Below are positions 31,416 through 43,097 of a DNA stretch of 64,000 nt, one piece after another. Under the pieces are notes generated by a model, which saw only the letters and a list, made by a program, of their open reading frames with translations, ran no database searches and was not told the origin of the DNA. The position numbers were made by a program, and so were the translations under genes. How positions within the stretch are numbered: the stretch's first letter is position 1; the number at the start of each line of letters is the position of its first letter. The stretch is from the NCBI GenBank assembly GCA_029781595.1, contig JAKOWJ010000351.1, forward strand, positions 19,045-83,044, in the 5' to 3' direction. This DNA is from Pseudomonadota bacterium (GTDB lineage: Bacteria > Pseudomonadota > Gammaproteobacteria > Burkholderiales > Usitatibacteraceae).

Positions 31416-33691
31416 TCGCCCAGGAGTTGGAAGTCAGCCTGCACATGGCCTTCGTCGAGGCCCGCCAGAAGCGCCACGAGTTCATCACCGTGGAGCACCT
31501 GCTTCTCGCCCTGTGCGACAACCCGTCCGCCTCGGAGGTGCTCAAGGCCTGCGCCGCCAAGATCGACGAGCTGAAGAAGGCGCTGGCCGACTTCGTCATG
31601 CAGCACACCCCCACCGTGGCCGGCACGGGCGAGGTGGACACCCAGCCCACGCTCGGCTTCCAGCGCGTGATCCAGCGGGCCATCCTGCACGTGCAGTCCT
31701 CCGGGAAGAAGGAGGTCACGGGCGCCAACGTGCTCGTGGCGATCTACGGCGAGAAGGACTCGCACGCGGTCTACTTCCTGCACCAGCAGGGTGTCTCGCG
31801 GCTGGACGTCGTGAACTTCATCTCCCACGGCATCACCAAGAACCCGCAGTCGGGCGGCCGCGAGGAGGGCGAGAGCGCCGAGGAAGGGCAGGAGGCCCCG
31901 GGCGCCGGCGGCGCGCTCGAGAGCTTCACGCAGAACCTCAACCAGCTCGCCGTCGAGGGCAAGATCGACCCGCTCATCGGCCGCGAGGGCGAGCTCGAGC
32001 GCGTGATCCAGATCCTGTGCCGCCGGCGCAAGAACAACCCGCTCCTCGTGGGCGAGGCGGGCGTGGGCAAGACCGCCATCGCCGAGGGGCTCGCCAAGCG
32101 CGTCATCGACGGCCAGGTGCCCGAGGTGCTGGGCAAGGCGCAGGTGTACGCGCTCGACATGGGCGCGCTCCTGGCGGGCACCAAGTACCGGGGCGACTTC
32201 GAGCAGCGCCTGAAGGCGGTGCTCAAGCAGCTCGTCGACAATCCCAACGCCATCCTCTTCATCGACGAGATCCACACGCTGATCGGCGCGGGCAGCGCCT
32301 CGGGCGGCACGCTCGACGCCTCGAACCTGCTCAAGCCCGCCCTTTCCTCGGGCTCGCTCAAGTGCATCGGCGCGACGACCTACAACGAGTTCCGCGGCAT
32401 CTTCGAGAAGGACCACGCGCTCTCCCGCCGATTCCAGAAGATCGACGTGAACGAGCCGTCCATCCAGGAGACGGTGGAGATCCTGCGCGGGCTCAAGAGC
32501 CGCTTCGAGTCGCACCACGGCGTGAAGTACACCGCCAACGCCCTCACCACGGCGGCCGAGCTCTCCGCGCGATACATCAACGACCGGCACCTGCCGGACA
32601 AGGCGATCGACGTGATCGACGAGGCGGGCGCCCTGCAGCGCATCCTGCCCAAGTCGAGGCAGAAGAAGGTGATCGGCAAGCCCGAGATCGAGGAGATCAT
32701 CGCCAAGATCGCGCGCATCCCGGCCCGGAACGTCTCCTCCGACGACCGCACGCAGCTGCGCAACCTCGACCGCGACCTGAAGGCCACCGTGTTCGGCCAG
32801 GACGCCGCCATCGAGGCCCTGTCGGCCGCGATCAAGATGGCGCGCTCCGGGCTGGGCAATCCCCAGAAGCCGATCGGCTCGTTCCTCTTCTCCGGCCCCA
32901 CGGGCGTGGGCAAGACCGAGGTCGCCCGCCAGCTCGCGTTCATCATGGGCGTGGAGCTCGTGCGCTTCGACATGTCGGAGTACATGGAGCGCCACGCCGT
33001 CTCGCGCCTGATCGGCGCGCCGCCGGGCTACGTCGGCTTCGACCAGGGCGGGCTGCTCACGGAGGCCATCACCAAGCACCCGTACTCGGTGCTGCTGCTC
33101 GACGAGATCGAGAAGGCCCACCCGGACATCTTCAACATCCTGCTCCAGGTGATGGACCACGGCACGCTCACCGACAACAACGGGCGCAAGGCGGACTTCC
33201 GCAACGTCGTCATCGTGATGACGACCAACGCGGGCGCCGAGGGGCTGTCGCGCAACGCCATCGGCTTCTCGCCCGAGAAGCGGGCGGGAGACGAGATGGC
33301 GGAGATCAAGCGCCTGTTCACGCCGGAGTTCCGCAACCGGCTGGACGCGGTGATCTCCTTCGCGCCGCTCGACGAGGCCGTGATCCTGCGCGTGGTGGAC
33401 AAGTTCCTGATGCAGCTCGAGGCCCAGCTCGCGGAGAAGAAGGTCGAGGCCCAGTTCTCGGAGGCGCTCAAGCGCTACCTCGCCAGGAACGGCTTCGACC
33501 CGCTGATGGGCGCGCGCCCCATGGCGAGGCTCATCCAGGACACGATCCGGCGGGCGCTCGCCGACGAGCTGCTCTTCGGCAAGCTCGCCGGGGGCGGGCG
33601 CGTGACGATCGACGTGGACGGCGAAGGCAAGGTGCGCCTCGACATCCCGACGGACGCGCCCTCCGGGGAGCCCGTGCCGGCCGCGGGCTGA
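31412..33691 (+). CDS. clpA: ATP-dependent Clp protease ATPase subunit ClpA
   Basis: This 759-residue AAA+ unfoldase has an N-terminal ClpS-binding domain (1-150), D1 with Walker A GEAGVGKT, and D2 with Walker A GPTGVGKT and the [10 protein letters not shown] region. The ClpP-contact loop lies in D2. Length is the same as E. coli ClpA. ATG 31412 overlaps the clpS stop, giving the usual clpSA operon. A GC hairpin follows. Confidence 0.97.
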   Translation: MIAQELEVSLHMAFVEARQKRHEFITVEHLLLALCDNPSASEVLKACAAKIDELKKALADFVMQHTPTVAGTGEVDTQPTLGFQRVIQRAILHVQSSGKKEVTGANVLVAIYGEKDSHAVYFLHQQGVSRLDVVNFISHGITKNPQSGGREEGESAEEGQEAPGAGGALESFTQNLNQLAVEGKIDPLIGREGELERVIQILCRRRKNNPLLVGEAGVGKTAIAEGLAKRVIDGQVPEVLGKAQVYALDMGALLAGTKYRGDFEQRLKAVLKQLVDNPNAILFIDEIHTLIGAGSASGGTLDASNLLKPALSSGSLKCIGATTYNEFRGIFEKDHALSRRFQKIDVNEPSIQETVEILRGLKSRFESHHGVKYTANALTTAAELSARYINDRHLPDKAIDVIDEAGALQRILPKSRQKKVIGKPEIEEIIAKIARIPARNVSSDDRTQLRNLDRDLKATVFGQDAAIEALSAAIKMARSGLGNPQKPIGSFLFSGPTGVGKTEVARQLAFIMGVELVRFDMSEYMERHAVSRLIGAPPGYVGFDQGGLLTEAITKHPYSVLLLDEIEKAHPDIFNILLQVMDHGTLTDNNGRKADFRNVVIVMTTNAGAEGLSRNAIGFSPEKRAGDEMAEIKRLFTPEFRNRLDAVISFAPLDEAVILRVVDKFLMQLEAQLAEKKVEAQFSEALKRYLARNGFDPLMGARPMARLIQDTIRRALADELLFGKLAGGGRVTIDVDGEGKVRLDIPTDAPSGEPVPAAG

Positions 33692-33706
33692 TCGCGGACT
33701 CGGCCC

Positions 33707-33740
33707 GCGCCGCCGCCCGCCCGGGCGGCGGCGGCGCTTT
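33707..33740 (+). terminator. Terminator hairpin after clpA
   Basis: GCGCCGCCGCCCG at 33707-33719 pairs with CGGGCGGCGGCGGCGC at 33722-33737 (with one three-base bulge), followed by only TTT. A second small stem, CCATTGC/GCAATGG at 33759-33777, lies just after. Confidence 0.5.
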
Positions 33741-33878
33741 CGGCGCTGCCCGCGGCAGCCATTGCATTCGGCAATGGATCCCCGCCGGAACTTCGCATCG
33801 GATTTACATCGCATCGATCGCCGGATAGTCTCCCCTCGCGCTCCCGAAGCGCGCATACCCCCAGGAGGAGACAAGACC

Positions 33879-34232
33879 ATGCCCGGATTTGCCCGCCTCA
33901 CCGCGACCTTCGCAACGCTCGCCGCTGGCGGCGCGTTGGCCGCGGACCCGCCCCCCGCTCCCGCATTTGCCGCATCGAATCTCTCGCCGGCCGGCGTCCG
34001 CTCGATGGCCGCCAACTGCGCGGCCTGCCACGGGACGAACGGGCGCGCGGCGCCCGGCTCGACCCTGTCGGGCCTGGCCGGAAAGCCCCGCGACGAGCTG
34101 CTGCTGGCGCTCACGCAGTTCAAGCAGGGCCAGCGGCCCGCCACGCTGATGCACCAGCTGGCCAAGGGCTACACCGACGAGGAGCTCGCCGCCCTCGCGG
34201 ATCACTTCGCCCGGCAGGGCCGCGACCGGTGA
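33879..34232 (+). CDS. Monohaem cytochrome c, sulfide dehydrogenase cytochrome subunit type
   Basis: This 117-residue periplasmic cytochrome has a signal peptide (about residues 1-22) and one haem site CAACH at residues 47-51, with a downstream methionine in ATLMHQL as likely axial ligand. It lies 10 bases before the flavoprotein of a flavocytochrome c, so it is probably the electron-accepting subunit (FccA-like), passing electrons from sulfide to the respiratory chain. ATG 33879 has AGGAGGAG upstream. Class I cytochromes of c4/c553 type look similar; the partner gene decides the call. Confidence 0.85.
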   Translation: MPGFARLTATFATLAAGGALAADPPPAPAFAASNLSPAGVRSMAANCAACHGTNGRAAPGSTLSGLAGKPRDELLLALTQFKQGQRPATLMHQLAKGYTDEELAALADHFARQGRDR

Positions 34233-34242
34233 GGAGGAGAAC

Positions 34243-35511
34243 ATGATCATCCGCAGAAGGGAGTTCCTGGCGGCGGGGGCCGCGATGGCGGCCGCGGGCC
34301 TCGCGGGCTGCGCCGGGATGCCGGGTGGCGCCTCGAAGGCGAGGGTGGTGGTGGTCGGCGGCGGCTACGCCGGTGCCACGGCCGCCAAGTACGTGCGCCT
34401 GTTCGACCCGTCCATCGAGGTGGTGCTCGTCGAGCCGAACGAGGCGTTCGTCTCGTGCCCCATCTCCAACCTCGTCCTCGGCGGCTTCCGCACGATCGGC
34501 GACATCACCACGCCGTACACGGGCCTTCAGGCCAACCACGGCGTGCGCGTGGTGCGCGACGCGGCCACCGCCATCGACGCGGAGCGCCGCGAGGTGCGGC
34601 TCGCCAGGGGCGAGGTGCTGCGCTACGACCGCGTCATCGTCGCGCCCGGCATCGAGTTCATCCCCGGGGCGCTGCCGGCGCTCGACACCGCGCAGGGCCA
34701 GGAGCAGGTCCTGCACGCGTGGAAGGCCGGAGCGCAGACGGTGGCGCTGCGCCGGCGGCTCGAGGAGATGCGCGACGGAGGCGTGTACGTCCTCGCCATC
34801 CCGGAGGCCCCCTACCGGTGTCCGCCCGGGCCCTACGAGCGCGCCTGCCAGGTGGCCGCGTACTTCAAGGCCGCCAAGCCCCGCGCCAAGGTGCTCGTGC
34901 TCGACGCGAACGCCAACATCACCTCCAAGGGCCCGCTCTTCCGCAAGGCCTGGGAATCGCTCTACGCCGGCATCGTCGAGTACCGGCCCCAGAGCAAGGC
35001 AGTGGACGTGGACCTGCGCGCCGGCACCGTGAAGCTCGAGCTCGACGACGTCAAGGGCGACGTGCTGAACGTGATCCCGCCGATGAAGGCCGGGCGCATC
35101 GCCGACCCGTACATCACCGCCAACCGGCGCTGGTGCGAGGTGGACTGGCTCACCTTCGAGTCGAAGGTCGCGCCGGGCGTGCACGTGCTGGGCGACGCCA
35201 CGCAGAGCGCCCCGGTCATGCCCAAGTCGGGGCACATGGCCAATGCCCACGGCAAGGCCTGCGCGGCGGCGGTGGTGGCGATGCTCAACGGCCAGGCGCC
35301 GAATCCCTCCCCGACGCTCACGAACACCTGCTACAGCTTCGTGTCCCGCACGCAGGTCGTGCACGTGGCCTCGGTGCACAAGTACGACGCCGCGGCCCGC
35401 ACGTTCAAGACGGTGCCGGGGGCGGGGGGCGTCTCGGGCGCCGCGAGCGAGATGGAGGCGGGCCACGCGCACAACTGGGCGCGCAACATCTGGGCGGACA
35501 CGCTCACCTGA
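34243..35511 (+). CDS. fccB: Flavocytochrome c sulfide dehydrogenase flavoprotein subunit
   Basis: This 422-residue FAD protein begins with a twin-arginine type signal (RRREFLAAGAAMAAAG) that ends in a lipobox-like GLAGC, then has a Rossmann FAD motif VVVVGGGYAGATAAK at about 34-48. Cysteines in APYRCPPGPYERAC and NTCYSF fit the redox disulfide and covalent-FAD region of the FCSD family, and a C-terminal FCSD flavin-binding domain follows. It oxidises sulfide to sulfur or polysulfide in the periplasm. It is in an operon with the cytochrome and is followed by a strong terminator. It is apart from the sulfur island at 48-64 kb. Confidence 0.92.
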   Translation: MIIRRREFLAAGAAMAAAGLAGCAGMPGGASKARVVVVGGGYAGATAAKYVRLFDPSIEVVLVEPNEAFVSCPISNLVLGGFRTIGDITTPYTGLQANHGVRVVRDAATAIDAERREVRLARGEVLRYDRVIVAPGIEFIPGALPALDTAQGQEQVLHAWKAGAQTVALRRRLEEMRDGGVYVLAIPEAPYRCPPGPYERACQVAAYFKAAKPRAKVLVLDANANITSKGPLFRKAWESLYAGIVEYRPQSKAVDVDLRAGTVKLELDDVKGDVLNVIPPMKAGRIADPYITANRRWCEVDWLTFESKVAPGVHVLGDATQSAPVMPKSGHMANAHGKACAAAVVAMLNGQAPNPSPTLTNTCYSFVSRTQVVHVASVHKYDAAARTFKTVPGAGGVSGAASEMEAGHAHNWARNIWADTLT

Positions 35512-35533
35512 GCCGCCGGCCGTCCGGCGCCGA

Positions 35534-35558
35534 GGGCCGCCCGCGGGCGGCCCTTTTT
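35534..35558 (+). terminator. Rho-independent terminator after fccB
   Basis: GGGCCGCC and GGGCGGCCC flank a CGC loop and are followed by TTTTT. It lies 22 bases after the stop. Confidence 0.8.
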
Positions 35559-35691
35559 CATGCCCGGCGGGCGATGCCGCGGGCGCGGCGATTCGCGCAT
35601 CCAACCGGCGGGCGAACGCGTAAACTCCGGGCGAGCCGACGAGAAAAACGCCCATGGAACGACTGTCCCGGCCCGGGAAGGCCGCGATCCG

Positions 35692-37011
35692 ATGAGTGCC
35701 AAGCGACTCCTGGTGCTGTTTCCCGACGAGTGGGACCGCTCGATGGCCTCCGGCCGCGCCGGTGGCCACGAGTACCACTTCGCGGGATTCGACCTCTTCC
35801 GCTTCCCGGACAACGCGCGCCTCTTCACGTTCGACGTCCTGCGGTTCGTGGACCGCCTGGCGGACCGCTGGCGCCGCTCGCCGCCGGACGGCATCCTCAC
35901 CTCCGACGAGCAGTTCGGGCCGGTCGTCGCCGCGCTCCTGGGCGAGCGGCTGGGCCTGCCGCACACGCCGATCGGCGCCGTGCTCGCCGCGCAGCACAAG
36001 TTCTACGCGCGCCAGGCCTTCGCGCGCCTGCTGCCGGAGTGCAACCCCCGCTTCGGCATCGTCACCCGCGACTTCCGGCGCACCCGCGAGCTTCCGCTGC
36101 CCTTCCCGTTCTACGTGAAGCCCGTCAAGGCGGCCTTCTCCGTGCTCGCGAGGCGCGTGGACACCTGGGAGGCGCTGGAGCGGCACACGCGCTTCTCGTG
36201 GTTCGAGCAGGCCATCATCGAGCGGCTGGTCAAGCCCTTCGGCGACGTGATGCGGCGCCACTCCGATTTCGAGATCGAGCCCTTCAGCATGATCGCCGAG
36301 GAGCCCATCGACGGCCGCCAGGTCACCGTCAACGGCTTCGTCCGCGACGGGCGCGTGACCATGCTGGGCGTCGTGGACTCGCTGATGTTTCCCGGCACCG
36401 ATCATTTCCAGCGCTTCCAGTACCCGTCGTCGCTGCCTGGCGACTGGCAGGAGGGGGCCGAGGCCGTGGCGGCGCGCGCGCTCGCCGCGGTGGGCTTCAC
36501 CCACGGCATGTTCAACGTGGAGCTGAGGGTGTGCGCGAGCACCGGCCACTGCAAGGTGATCGAGATCAACCCGCGCGCCGCCGGCCAGTTCTACGACCTC
36601 TTCGAGCGCGTGGACGGGTACAACCTCTTCGACGCGCTCGTCTCGCTGGAGACGGGCGACGAGCCCGCGATCCGCCGCCGCGCGGGGCGGGACGCCTGCG
36701 CGGCGAGCTTCGTGATGCGCGACTTCGAGGGCAGGGGGCTCGGGCGGTGGCCCTGGCCGGGGGAGATCGCCCGGCTGCGCGCGAGGCATCCGGGGGCGCG
36801 GATCATGATCTATCCCAAGCGCGGCGCCGACCTTCGGCGCGAGATGAAGTGGCTGGGCAGCTACCGCTACGGCGTGGTGAACCTGGGCGCGGGCACGCCG
36901 CGCGAGCTCTTCGCGCAGTACGCGCGCGTGCACGCCGACGTGGGCTTCCACCCGCCGGGCCACGCCTCGCCGATCGCCGACGCGCTGGCCGAGGAGCCGG
37001 CCGCCGACTAG
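35692..37011 (+). CDS. ATP-grasp domain protein
   Basis: This 439-residue soluble protein has an ATP-grasp fold: an N-terminal pre-ATP-grasp domain (1-110), then FYVKPVKAAFS (nucleotide-binding lysine), the EIEPFSMIAEEPI and NVELRV segments and the Mg-binding VIEINPRAAGQ near residue 290. Such enzymes ligate a carboxylate to an amine via an acyl-phosphate. The substrate is unknown. ATG 35692 is used; it has no close neighbours on the same strand except by distance from fccB, and its last 50 residues are unlike other family members. Confidence 0.78.
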   Translation: MSAKRLLVLFPDEWDRSMASGRAGGHEYHFAGFDLFRFPDNARLFTFDVLRFVDRLADRWRRSPPDGILTSDEQFGPVVAALLGERLGLPHTPIGAVLAAQHKFYARQAFARLLPECNPRFGIVTRDFRRTRELPLPFPFYVKPVKAAFSVLARRVDTWEALERHTRFSWFEQAIIERLVKPFGDVMRRHSDFEIEPFSMIAEEPIDGRQVTVNGFVRDGRVTMLGVVDSLMFPGTDHFQRFQYPSSLPGDWQEGAEAVAARALAAVGFTHGMFNVELRVCASTGHCKVIEINPRAAGQFYDLFERVDGYNLFDALVSLETGDEPAIRRRAGRDACAASFVMRDFEGRGLGRWPWPGEIARLRARHPGARIMIYPKRGADLRREMKWLGSYRYGVVNLGAGTPRELFAQYARVHADVGFHPPGHASPIADALAEEPAAD

Positions 37012-37023
37012 GCCGTGGCCGCC

Positions 37024-37605
37024 TCAGTCGCGCAGCCAGGCAGCGTCGAAGGCGGGATTCGTCTTCGACGTGAGAACGTGGTCGCGCCAGGCGCCGTCGA
37101 TGAAGAGGTACTCGCGCGCGTAGCCTTCCTTCACGAAGCCCAGGCGCTCGAGGACCCGCCCGCTGCGCACGTTCTCCGGCCGGTAGTTGGCCATCACGCG
37201 GTGCAGCCGCAGCTCCCCGAACGCGTAGGCGAGCGTGGCCGCGAGGGCCTCGTGCATCAGGCCCTTGCCCTCGTGGCGCCGCCCCAGCTGGTAGCCGAGC
37301 ACGCAGGCGCGGAAGGGCCCGCGCACGATCTGCGTGTAGTTGCACGTGCCGATCACCACGGCCTCGCCGGGCGCGGGCTCGAGGATGACCCAGCGCGCGG
37401 TGGTGCCGGCCTCGAATTCCCTCTCGTAGGCGGGGAGCTGGCGCGCCCAGTGATCGACGCCGAAGCCGGCGGCCGGCGGCGGCGGCGACCAGCGGTCCAG
37501 GTGGCCGGTGAAGCTCTCCGCGAAGAATCGCGCCATCGCCTCCTCGAGTCCCGGGCCCGCGATGACGAGCCGCGTGCGAGCCGTGGCGAGCTCGGGCCGG
37601 GCCAC
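37024..37605 (-). CDS. GNAT family N-acetyltransferase (RimJ-like)
   Basis: This 193-residue acetyltransferase has the RimJ/RimL pattern: GYQLGRRHEGKGLMHEAL (acetyl-CoA loop), LHRVMANYRPENVRSGRVLERLGFVKEG and a C-terminal DHVLTS. The RimJ family acetylates N-termini of ribosomal proteins, but many paralogues act on small molecules. The GTG at 37605 lies three bases after the slmA stop, so the two are probably co-transcribed. Confidence 0.85.
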   Translation of the reverse strand: MARPELATARTRLVIAGPGLEEAMARFFAESFTGHLDRWSPPPPAAGFGVDHWARQLPAYEREFEAGTTARWVILEPAPGEAVVIGTCNYTQIVRGPFRACVLGYQLGRRHEGKGLMHEALAATLAYAFGELRLHRVMANYRPENVRSGRVLERLGFVKEGYAREYLFIDGAWRDHVLTSKTNPAFDAAWLRD

Positions 37606-37608
37606 GGC

Positions 37609-38181
37609 TCAGGCCGCGAAGACGCGCCAGTGCTGCGGCCAGCCCTCCGTGGGCGGGCGGCGGAAGCCGCTCTTGGCGAACAGGTGCCAGCGGCCGAGCA
37701 CGTAGGCCACCAGCGTGGTCGCGTAGGCGTTCGCGTCCCAGTCCGGCGGGAGCTGGCCCGCGCCGACCGCGAGCCGCGTGCTCTGGCGAAGGCTCGCCTC
37801 GAGCCGGTCGACGAGCTGGTTCACGCGCGCCTGCAGGCGCTCGTCCTCGTTCACCAGGGCGTCGCCCGTCAGCACGCGCGTCATGCCGGGGTTCTTCTGC
37901 GCGAAGCCCAGCAGCGCGACGACGGTGGACTCGACCTGCTTCATGGCGTCCTTCTCGTCGGCCTGGATCCGGTTCACGAGCGAGAAGAGCGTCTGCTCGA
38001 TGAAGTCGATGAGGCCCTCGAACATTTGCGCCTTGCTCGCGAAGTGGCGGTAGAGCGCCGCCTCCGACACGTCAAGTCGCGCGGCCAGCAGCGCCGTGGT
38101 GACGCGCTCGGCCTTCGGCTCCTCGAGCATCGAGGCGAGCGTCTGCAGGATCTGGGCCTTCCGCTCCCCGGTCTTCGCCAT
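37609..38181 (-). CDS. slmA: Nucleoid occlusion factor SlmA (TetR family)
   Basis: This 190-residue protein has a TetR-type helix-turn-helix (residues about 25-55, [28 protein letters not shown]) and a helical C-terminal domain that matches SlmA ([22 protein letters not shown]). SlmA binds chromosomal sites and blocks FtsZ rings over the nucleoid. It is followed by the GNAT gene and preceded at 23 bases by the HerA-like ATPase. Confidence 0.92.
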   Translation of the reverse strand: MAKTGERKAQILQTLASMLEEPKAERVTTALLAARLDVSEAALYRHFASKAQMFEGLIDFIEQTLFSLVNRIQADEKDAMKQVESTVVALLGFAQKNPGMTRVLTGDALVNEDERLQARVNQLVDRLEASLRQSTRLAVGAGQLPPDWDANAYATTLVAYVLGRWHLFAKSGFRRPPTEGWPQHWRVFAA

Positions 38182-38204
38182 GGGTTCTCCCCCTTCGATT
38201 GCCG

Positions 38205-39692
38205 TCAGCGCCGCCCGCCGAGGATGGACCCCAGCACGCCGCGGATGATTCGCCGCCCGAGCTCGCTGCCGATGGCGCGGGCCGCGCTCTTGGCCGCGGC
38301 CTCCACGGCCGTCTCCCGCGTCCGGCCCTTCGGGGCCGTCCCGCCAGGCAGGCCCAGGCCGCCCAGGATCCCGCCCAGCCCCGCCTCCGCCGGGGGCGAC
38401 TGCGAGGCCTGCGCACGCTCGCCCGCGCGGGCCGCCAGCAGCTCGTAGGCGGACTCGCGGTCCACCGCCTTCTCGTAGTGCCCGGCGACGAGCGAGCCGG
38501 CGATCACGCGCTGGCGCTCCCCGGCGGAAACGGGGCCCAGGCGCGAGCGCGGCGGCACCACGAAGGCGCGCTCCACCGGCGCCGGCCGGCCCTTCTCGTC
38601 GAGGAAGGACACCAGCGCCTCGCCCACGCCCAGCTCCGTGATCGCCTGCACGACGTCGAGCGGCGGATTCGGGCGGAACGTGCCGGCCGCGGCCTTCACC
38701 GCGGCCTGGTCGCGCGGCGTGTACGCGCGAAGCGCGTGCTGCACGCGGTTGCCCAGCTGGCCCAGCACCGTGTCGGGCACGTCCAGGGGATTCTGCGTGA
38801 CGAACCACACGCTCACGCCCTTGGAGCGCACCAGGCGCACGACCTGCTCGATGCGCTCGAGCAGCTCCTTCGGCGCGTCGTTGAAGAGCAGGTGCGCCTC
38901 GTCGAAGAAGAAGGCGAGCCGGGGCTTGTCCGGGTCGCCCACCTCGGGCAGGCGCTCGAAGAGCTCCGACAGGAGCCACAGCAGCATTGTCGCGTAGACG
39001 CGCGGGCTGGCGAGCAGGCGGTCGGCGGCCAGGATGTTGACCACGCCGCGGCCGTCCACCGACTGCATGAGGTCCTCGAGGTCCAGGGCCGGCTCGCCGA
39101 AGAAGCGCTCGCCCCCCTGCGACTCGAGCGCGAGGAGCCCGCGCTGGATGGCCCCGACGCTGGCCGCGGAGATGTTGCCGTACTTCGCGCGGAAGGCGGC
39201 GGCGTTGTCGGCGGCGTGCTGCAGGAGCGCGCGCAGGTCCTTCAGGTCGAGGAGCGCGAGCCCGCCGTCGTCCGCGATGCGGAACACGGCCGCCAGGACG
39301 CCCGACTGCGTCTCGTTGAGGTCCAGGATGCGCGAGAGCAGCAGCGGTCCCATCTCCGAGACCGTCGCGCGCACGGGGTGGCCCTGCTCGCCGAAGACGT
39401 CCCAGAACGCCACCGGCGCGGCCGCGGGCGCGCGGCCCTCGAGGCCCAGGAGCTTCTCGCGCTCCGCCACCCTGGCGTTGCCGCCGCCCGGCGCCGCGAG
39501 GCCCGCGAGGTCGCCCTTCACGTCCGCGAGGAAGACGGGCACGCCGATGGCGCTCAGCGACTCGGCGATGGTTTGCAGCGTGACGGTCTTGCCCGTGCCG
39601 GTCGCGCCGGCCACGAGGCCGTGGCGGTTGGCCATGCCCGGCAGCAGGCCGAGATCGACCCGGGATTTCGCGACGACGAGGGGGGGCAGCAC
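38205..39692 (-). CDS. HerA-like/DUF853 ATPase
   Basis: This 495-residue P-loop ATPase has Walker A GATGTGKT near residue 29 and Walker B-like [13 protein letters not shown], with the [17 protein letters not shown] start typical of DUF853 (YjgR in E. coli). It is related to HerA/FtsK helicases but acts without a known nuclease partner. The C-terminal 80 residues are Gly/Ala-rich. The GTG at 39692 is the only good start; an in-frame stop lies 13 codons further upstream. Function is not known. Confidence 0.85.
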   Translation of the reverse strand: MLPPLVVAKSRVDLGLLPGMANRHGLVAGATGTGKTVTLQTIAESLSAIGVPVFLADVKGDLAGLAAPGGGNARVAEREKLLGLEGRAPAAAPVAFWDVFGEQGHPVRATVSEMGPLLLSRILDLNETQSGVLAAVFRIADDGGLALLDLKDLRALLQHAADNAAAFRAKYGNISAASVGAIQRGLLALESQGGERFFGEPALDLEDLMQSVDGRGVVNILAADRLLASPRVYATMLLWLLSELFERLPEVGDPDKPRLAFFFDEAHLLFNDAPKELLERIEQVVRLVRSKGVSVWFVTQNPLDVPDTVLGQLGNRVQHALRAYTPRDQAAVKAAAGTFRPNPPLDVVQAITELGVGEALVSFLDEKGRPAPVERAFVVPPRSRLGPVSAGERQRVIAGSLVAGHYEKAVDRESAYELLAARAGERAQASQSPPAEAGLGGILGGLGLPGGTAPKGRTRETAVEAAAKSAARAIGSELGRRIIRGVLGSILGGRR

Positions 39693-39773
39693 GCGGTCGG
39701 GCTCGGGCGGGAAGGCGTTGCGGGGATGTTACCATTGATGCCCCTCCGTATCCGAAATCCGAGTCGAAGACCC

Positions 39774-40505
39774 ATGGCAGGCCACAGCAAGTGGGCGAAC
39801 ATCCAGCACCGCAAGGGTCGCCAGGACGCCAAGCGCGGCAAGATCTTCACCCGCCTCATCAAGGAAATCACCGTCGCCGCGCGCATGGGCGGCGGCGACC
39901 CCAACATGAACCCGCGCCTTCGGCTCGCCGTCGACAAGGCGACCGAGCAGAACATGCCCAAGGACAACATCGAGCGCGCCATCAAGCGCGGCACGGGCGA
40001 CCTCGACGGCGTGAACTACGAGGAGATGCGCTACGAGGGCTACGGCATCGGCGGCGCCGCCGTGCTCGTGGACTGCCTGAGCGACAACCGCACCCGCACC
40101 GTGGCGGACGTGCGCCACGCGTTCACCAAGTTCGGCGGCAACCTCGGGACGGACGGCTCGGTGGCCTTCCTCTTCCGTCACTGCGGCCAGCTCGTGTTCG
40201 CGCCCGGCACGCCGGAGGACAGGCTCCTCGAGTGCGCGCTGGAGGCGGGCGCCGAGGACGTGGTGACCAACGACGACGGCTCTCTCGAGGTGATCACGGC
40301 TCCCCCGGAGTTCCCGGCGGTGAAGGCCTCGCTCGAGAAGGCGGGCCTTCGCGCCGAGGTTGCGGAGGTGACGATGAAGCCCGTCTCGGAGACGGCGCTG
40401 GCCGGGGAGGACGCGGCGCGCATGCAGAAGCTCCTCGACGCGCTCGAGTCCCTCGACGACGTCCAGGAGGTCTACACCACCGCGGTCATGGACGAGGCGG
40501 CCTGA
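39774..40505 (+). CDS. YebC/PmpR family protein
   Basis: This 243-residue protein belongs to the YebC/TACO1 family, described both as DNA-binding regulators and as ribosome-associated factors that help translation of proline stretches. The [24 protein letters not shown]-terminus and [23 protein letters not shown] segment are characteristic (each shown in part of the family pattern). It directly precedes ruvC, the common arrangement in proteobacteria. Confidence 0.95.
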   Translation: MAGHSKWANIQHRKGRQDAKRGKIFTRLIKEITVAARMGGGDPNMNPRLRLAVDKATEQNMPKDNIERAIKRGTGDLDGVNYEEMRYEGYGIGGAAVLVDCLSDNRTRTVADVRHAFTKFGGNLGTDGSVAFLFRHCGQLVFAPGTPEDRLLECALEAGAEDVVTNDDGSLEVITAPPEFPAVKASLEKAGLRAEVAEVTMKPVSETALAGEDAARMQKLLDALESLDDVQEVYTTAVMDEAA

Positions 40506-40518
40506 GGGACCGCCGGCC

Positions 40519-41040
40519 TTGCGCATCCTCGGCATCGACCCCGGGCTGCGGGTCACCGGATTCGGGGTCGTGGGCCGCGAGGGCCAGAAGCTCGCCTACG
40601 TGACGAGCGGCTGCATCCGCACCCGCGACGGGGGCGACCTGGCCGAGCGCATCGGCACCATCCTCGAGGGACTGGCCGAGGTGATCGCCGCGACCCGTCC
40701 CGAGCAGGTGGCCATCGAGCAGGTCTTCGTGAACGTGAACGCGAAATCCACCTTGCTGCTGGGGCAGGCGCGCGGGGCCGCGCTGTCGGCGGCCGTCCTC
40801 GCACGCCTGCCGGTGGCCGAGTACACGGCGATGCAGGTGAAGCAGGCCGTCGTCGGGACGGGGCACGCGCGCAAGGAGCAGGTGCAGGAAATGGTGCGGC
40901 GCCTGCTGCACCTGTCGGGACACCCCTCGACCGATGCCGCAGACGCCCTGGCCTGCGCCATCTGCCATGCGCACGGCGGCCTGGGTCTGGGCGCGCTGCC
41001 CACGCGAGGCCGGCGGCTGCGCCGCGGGAGGCTGTCGTGA
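40519..41040 (+). CDS. ruvC: Crossover junction endodeoxyribonuclease RuvC
   Basis: This 173-residue resolvase cuts Holliday junctions. The catalytic carboxylates are seen in GIDPGLR (D7), AIEQVF (Glu about 68) and STDAADALA (Asp pair near 138-141). The start is TTG 40519, which gives the standard RILGIDPG N-terminus. The Arg-rich tail is typical of GC-rich genomes. ruvA starts on its stop codon. Confidence 0.95.
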   Translation: MRILGIDPGLRVTGFGVVGREGQKLAYVTSGCIRTRDGGDLAERIGTILEGLAEVIAATRPEQVAIEQVFVNVNAKSTLLLGQARGAALSAAVLARLPVAEYTAMQVKQAVVGTGHARKEQVQEMVRRLLHLSGHPSTDAADALACAICHAHGGLGLGALPTRGRRLRRGRLS

Positions 41041-41605
41041 TCGGCCGCATCGCGGGCACGCTCGTCGAGAAGAGCCCGCCCCAGGTGGTGGTGTCGGCCC
41101 ACGGCGTGGGCTACGAGATCGACGTGCCCATGAGCACGTTCTGCAACCTGCCGCGCACGGGCGAGGCCGTGGAGCTGCTCACGCACCTGGTGGTCCGCGA
41201 GGACGCGCACCTGCTCTTCGGCTTCCTCACGGCGCGCGAGCGCGACGCCTTCCGGCAGCTCATCAAGGTGAGCGGCGTGGGCCCCAAGGTGGCCCTCGCG
41301 GTGCTCTCGGGGCTCACGGTCGAGGACCTCTCGCAGGCCGTGGCCGCCGAGGACGCCGCCCGCCTCACCCGCGTGCCCGGCATCGGCAAGAAGACGGCCG
41401 AGCGACTCGTGCTGGAGCTGCGCGACAAGCTGCCGGCGGTGGCGCCGGCCGCGAGGTCGGAGGCGCCGCACGCCCCGGACGTCCTCAATGCGCTGCTGGG
41501 GCTTGGCTATAATGCGCGCGAGGCGTCGGCCGCCGTCCGCGACCTGCCGCCCGACCTGGCGCTCGCCGACGCGATCCGCCAGGCACTCAAGGTGCTCGCC
41601 AAGCC

Positions 41606-41609
<4 letters not shown>
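41037..41609 (+). CDS. ruvA: Holliday junction branch migration protein RuvA
   Basis: This 190-residue protein has an N-terminal OB fold ([15 protein letters not shown]), two central HhH motifs ([13 protein letters not shown] and [16 protein letters not shown]) and the C-terminal RuvB-binding domain (about 140-190). It holds the junction for RuvB. GTG 41037 overlaps the ruvC stop and its own stop overlaps ruvB. Confidence 0.96.
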
Positions 41610-42633
<1,024 letters not shown>

Positions 42634-42637
<4 letters not shown>

Positions 42638-43083
42638 CGCGCATCGCCGTCCGCCCGGCGCGGCTGCAGCCCGAGCTCTTCACCTACACCTTCCCGGTGC
42701 GCGTGTACTTCGAGAACACCGACGCGGGCGGCGTGGTCTACCACGCGGAATACCTGAAGTTCCTCGAACGGGCCCGCACGGAGTGGCTGCGCCACCTGGG
42801 CTTCGACCACCAGGCGCTGGCGAGGAACCATCGGGTGGTTTTCGTGGTCACGCAGGCGGTGGTGGATTTCCTCAAGCCCGCGCGCCTGGACGACAACGTG
42901 GGCGTGAGCGTGCAGCTGGAGTCGCTGGGCAAGGTGCGGTGCGCGTTCGTGCAGGAGATCCGGCGCGAGGACGACCTGCTCGTGCACGCGAAGGTGTCGG
43001 TGGCCTGCGTCTCGGGCGAGCTGTTCAAGCCGGCGGAGATCCCCGAGGCCCTGCGCCGCAAGATGCAGGCTTCCCTCCCGTAG
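42634..43083 (+). CDS. ybgC: Tol-Pal system-associated acyl-CoA thioesterase YbgC
   Basis: This 149-residue hotdog-fold thioesterase has the catalytic [17 protein letters not shown] motif with Asp near residue 28. YbgC hydrolyses short acyl-CoA or acyl-ACP thioesters and is almost always first in the tol-pal operon. GTG 42634 overlaps ruvB, linking the ruv and tol-pal sets into one transcription unit. Confidence 0.94.
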
Positions 43084-43097
43084 AAGGCGCCATTGCC

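Noticed and set aside
33759..33777. CCATTGC/GCAATGG stem before the cytochrome gene
   Set aside because: No T-tract or conserved context; too short to call as operator or terminator with confidence.
41508..41513. Perfect TATAAT followed by GCGCGCG inside ruvA
   Set aside because: It encodes the conserved LGYN segment of RuvA and has no -35; ruvB is translationally coupled to ruvA.
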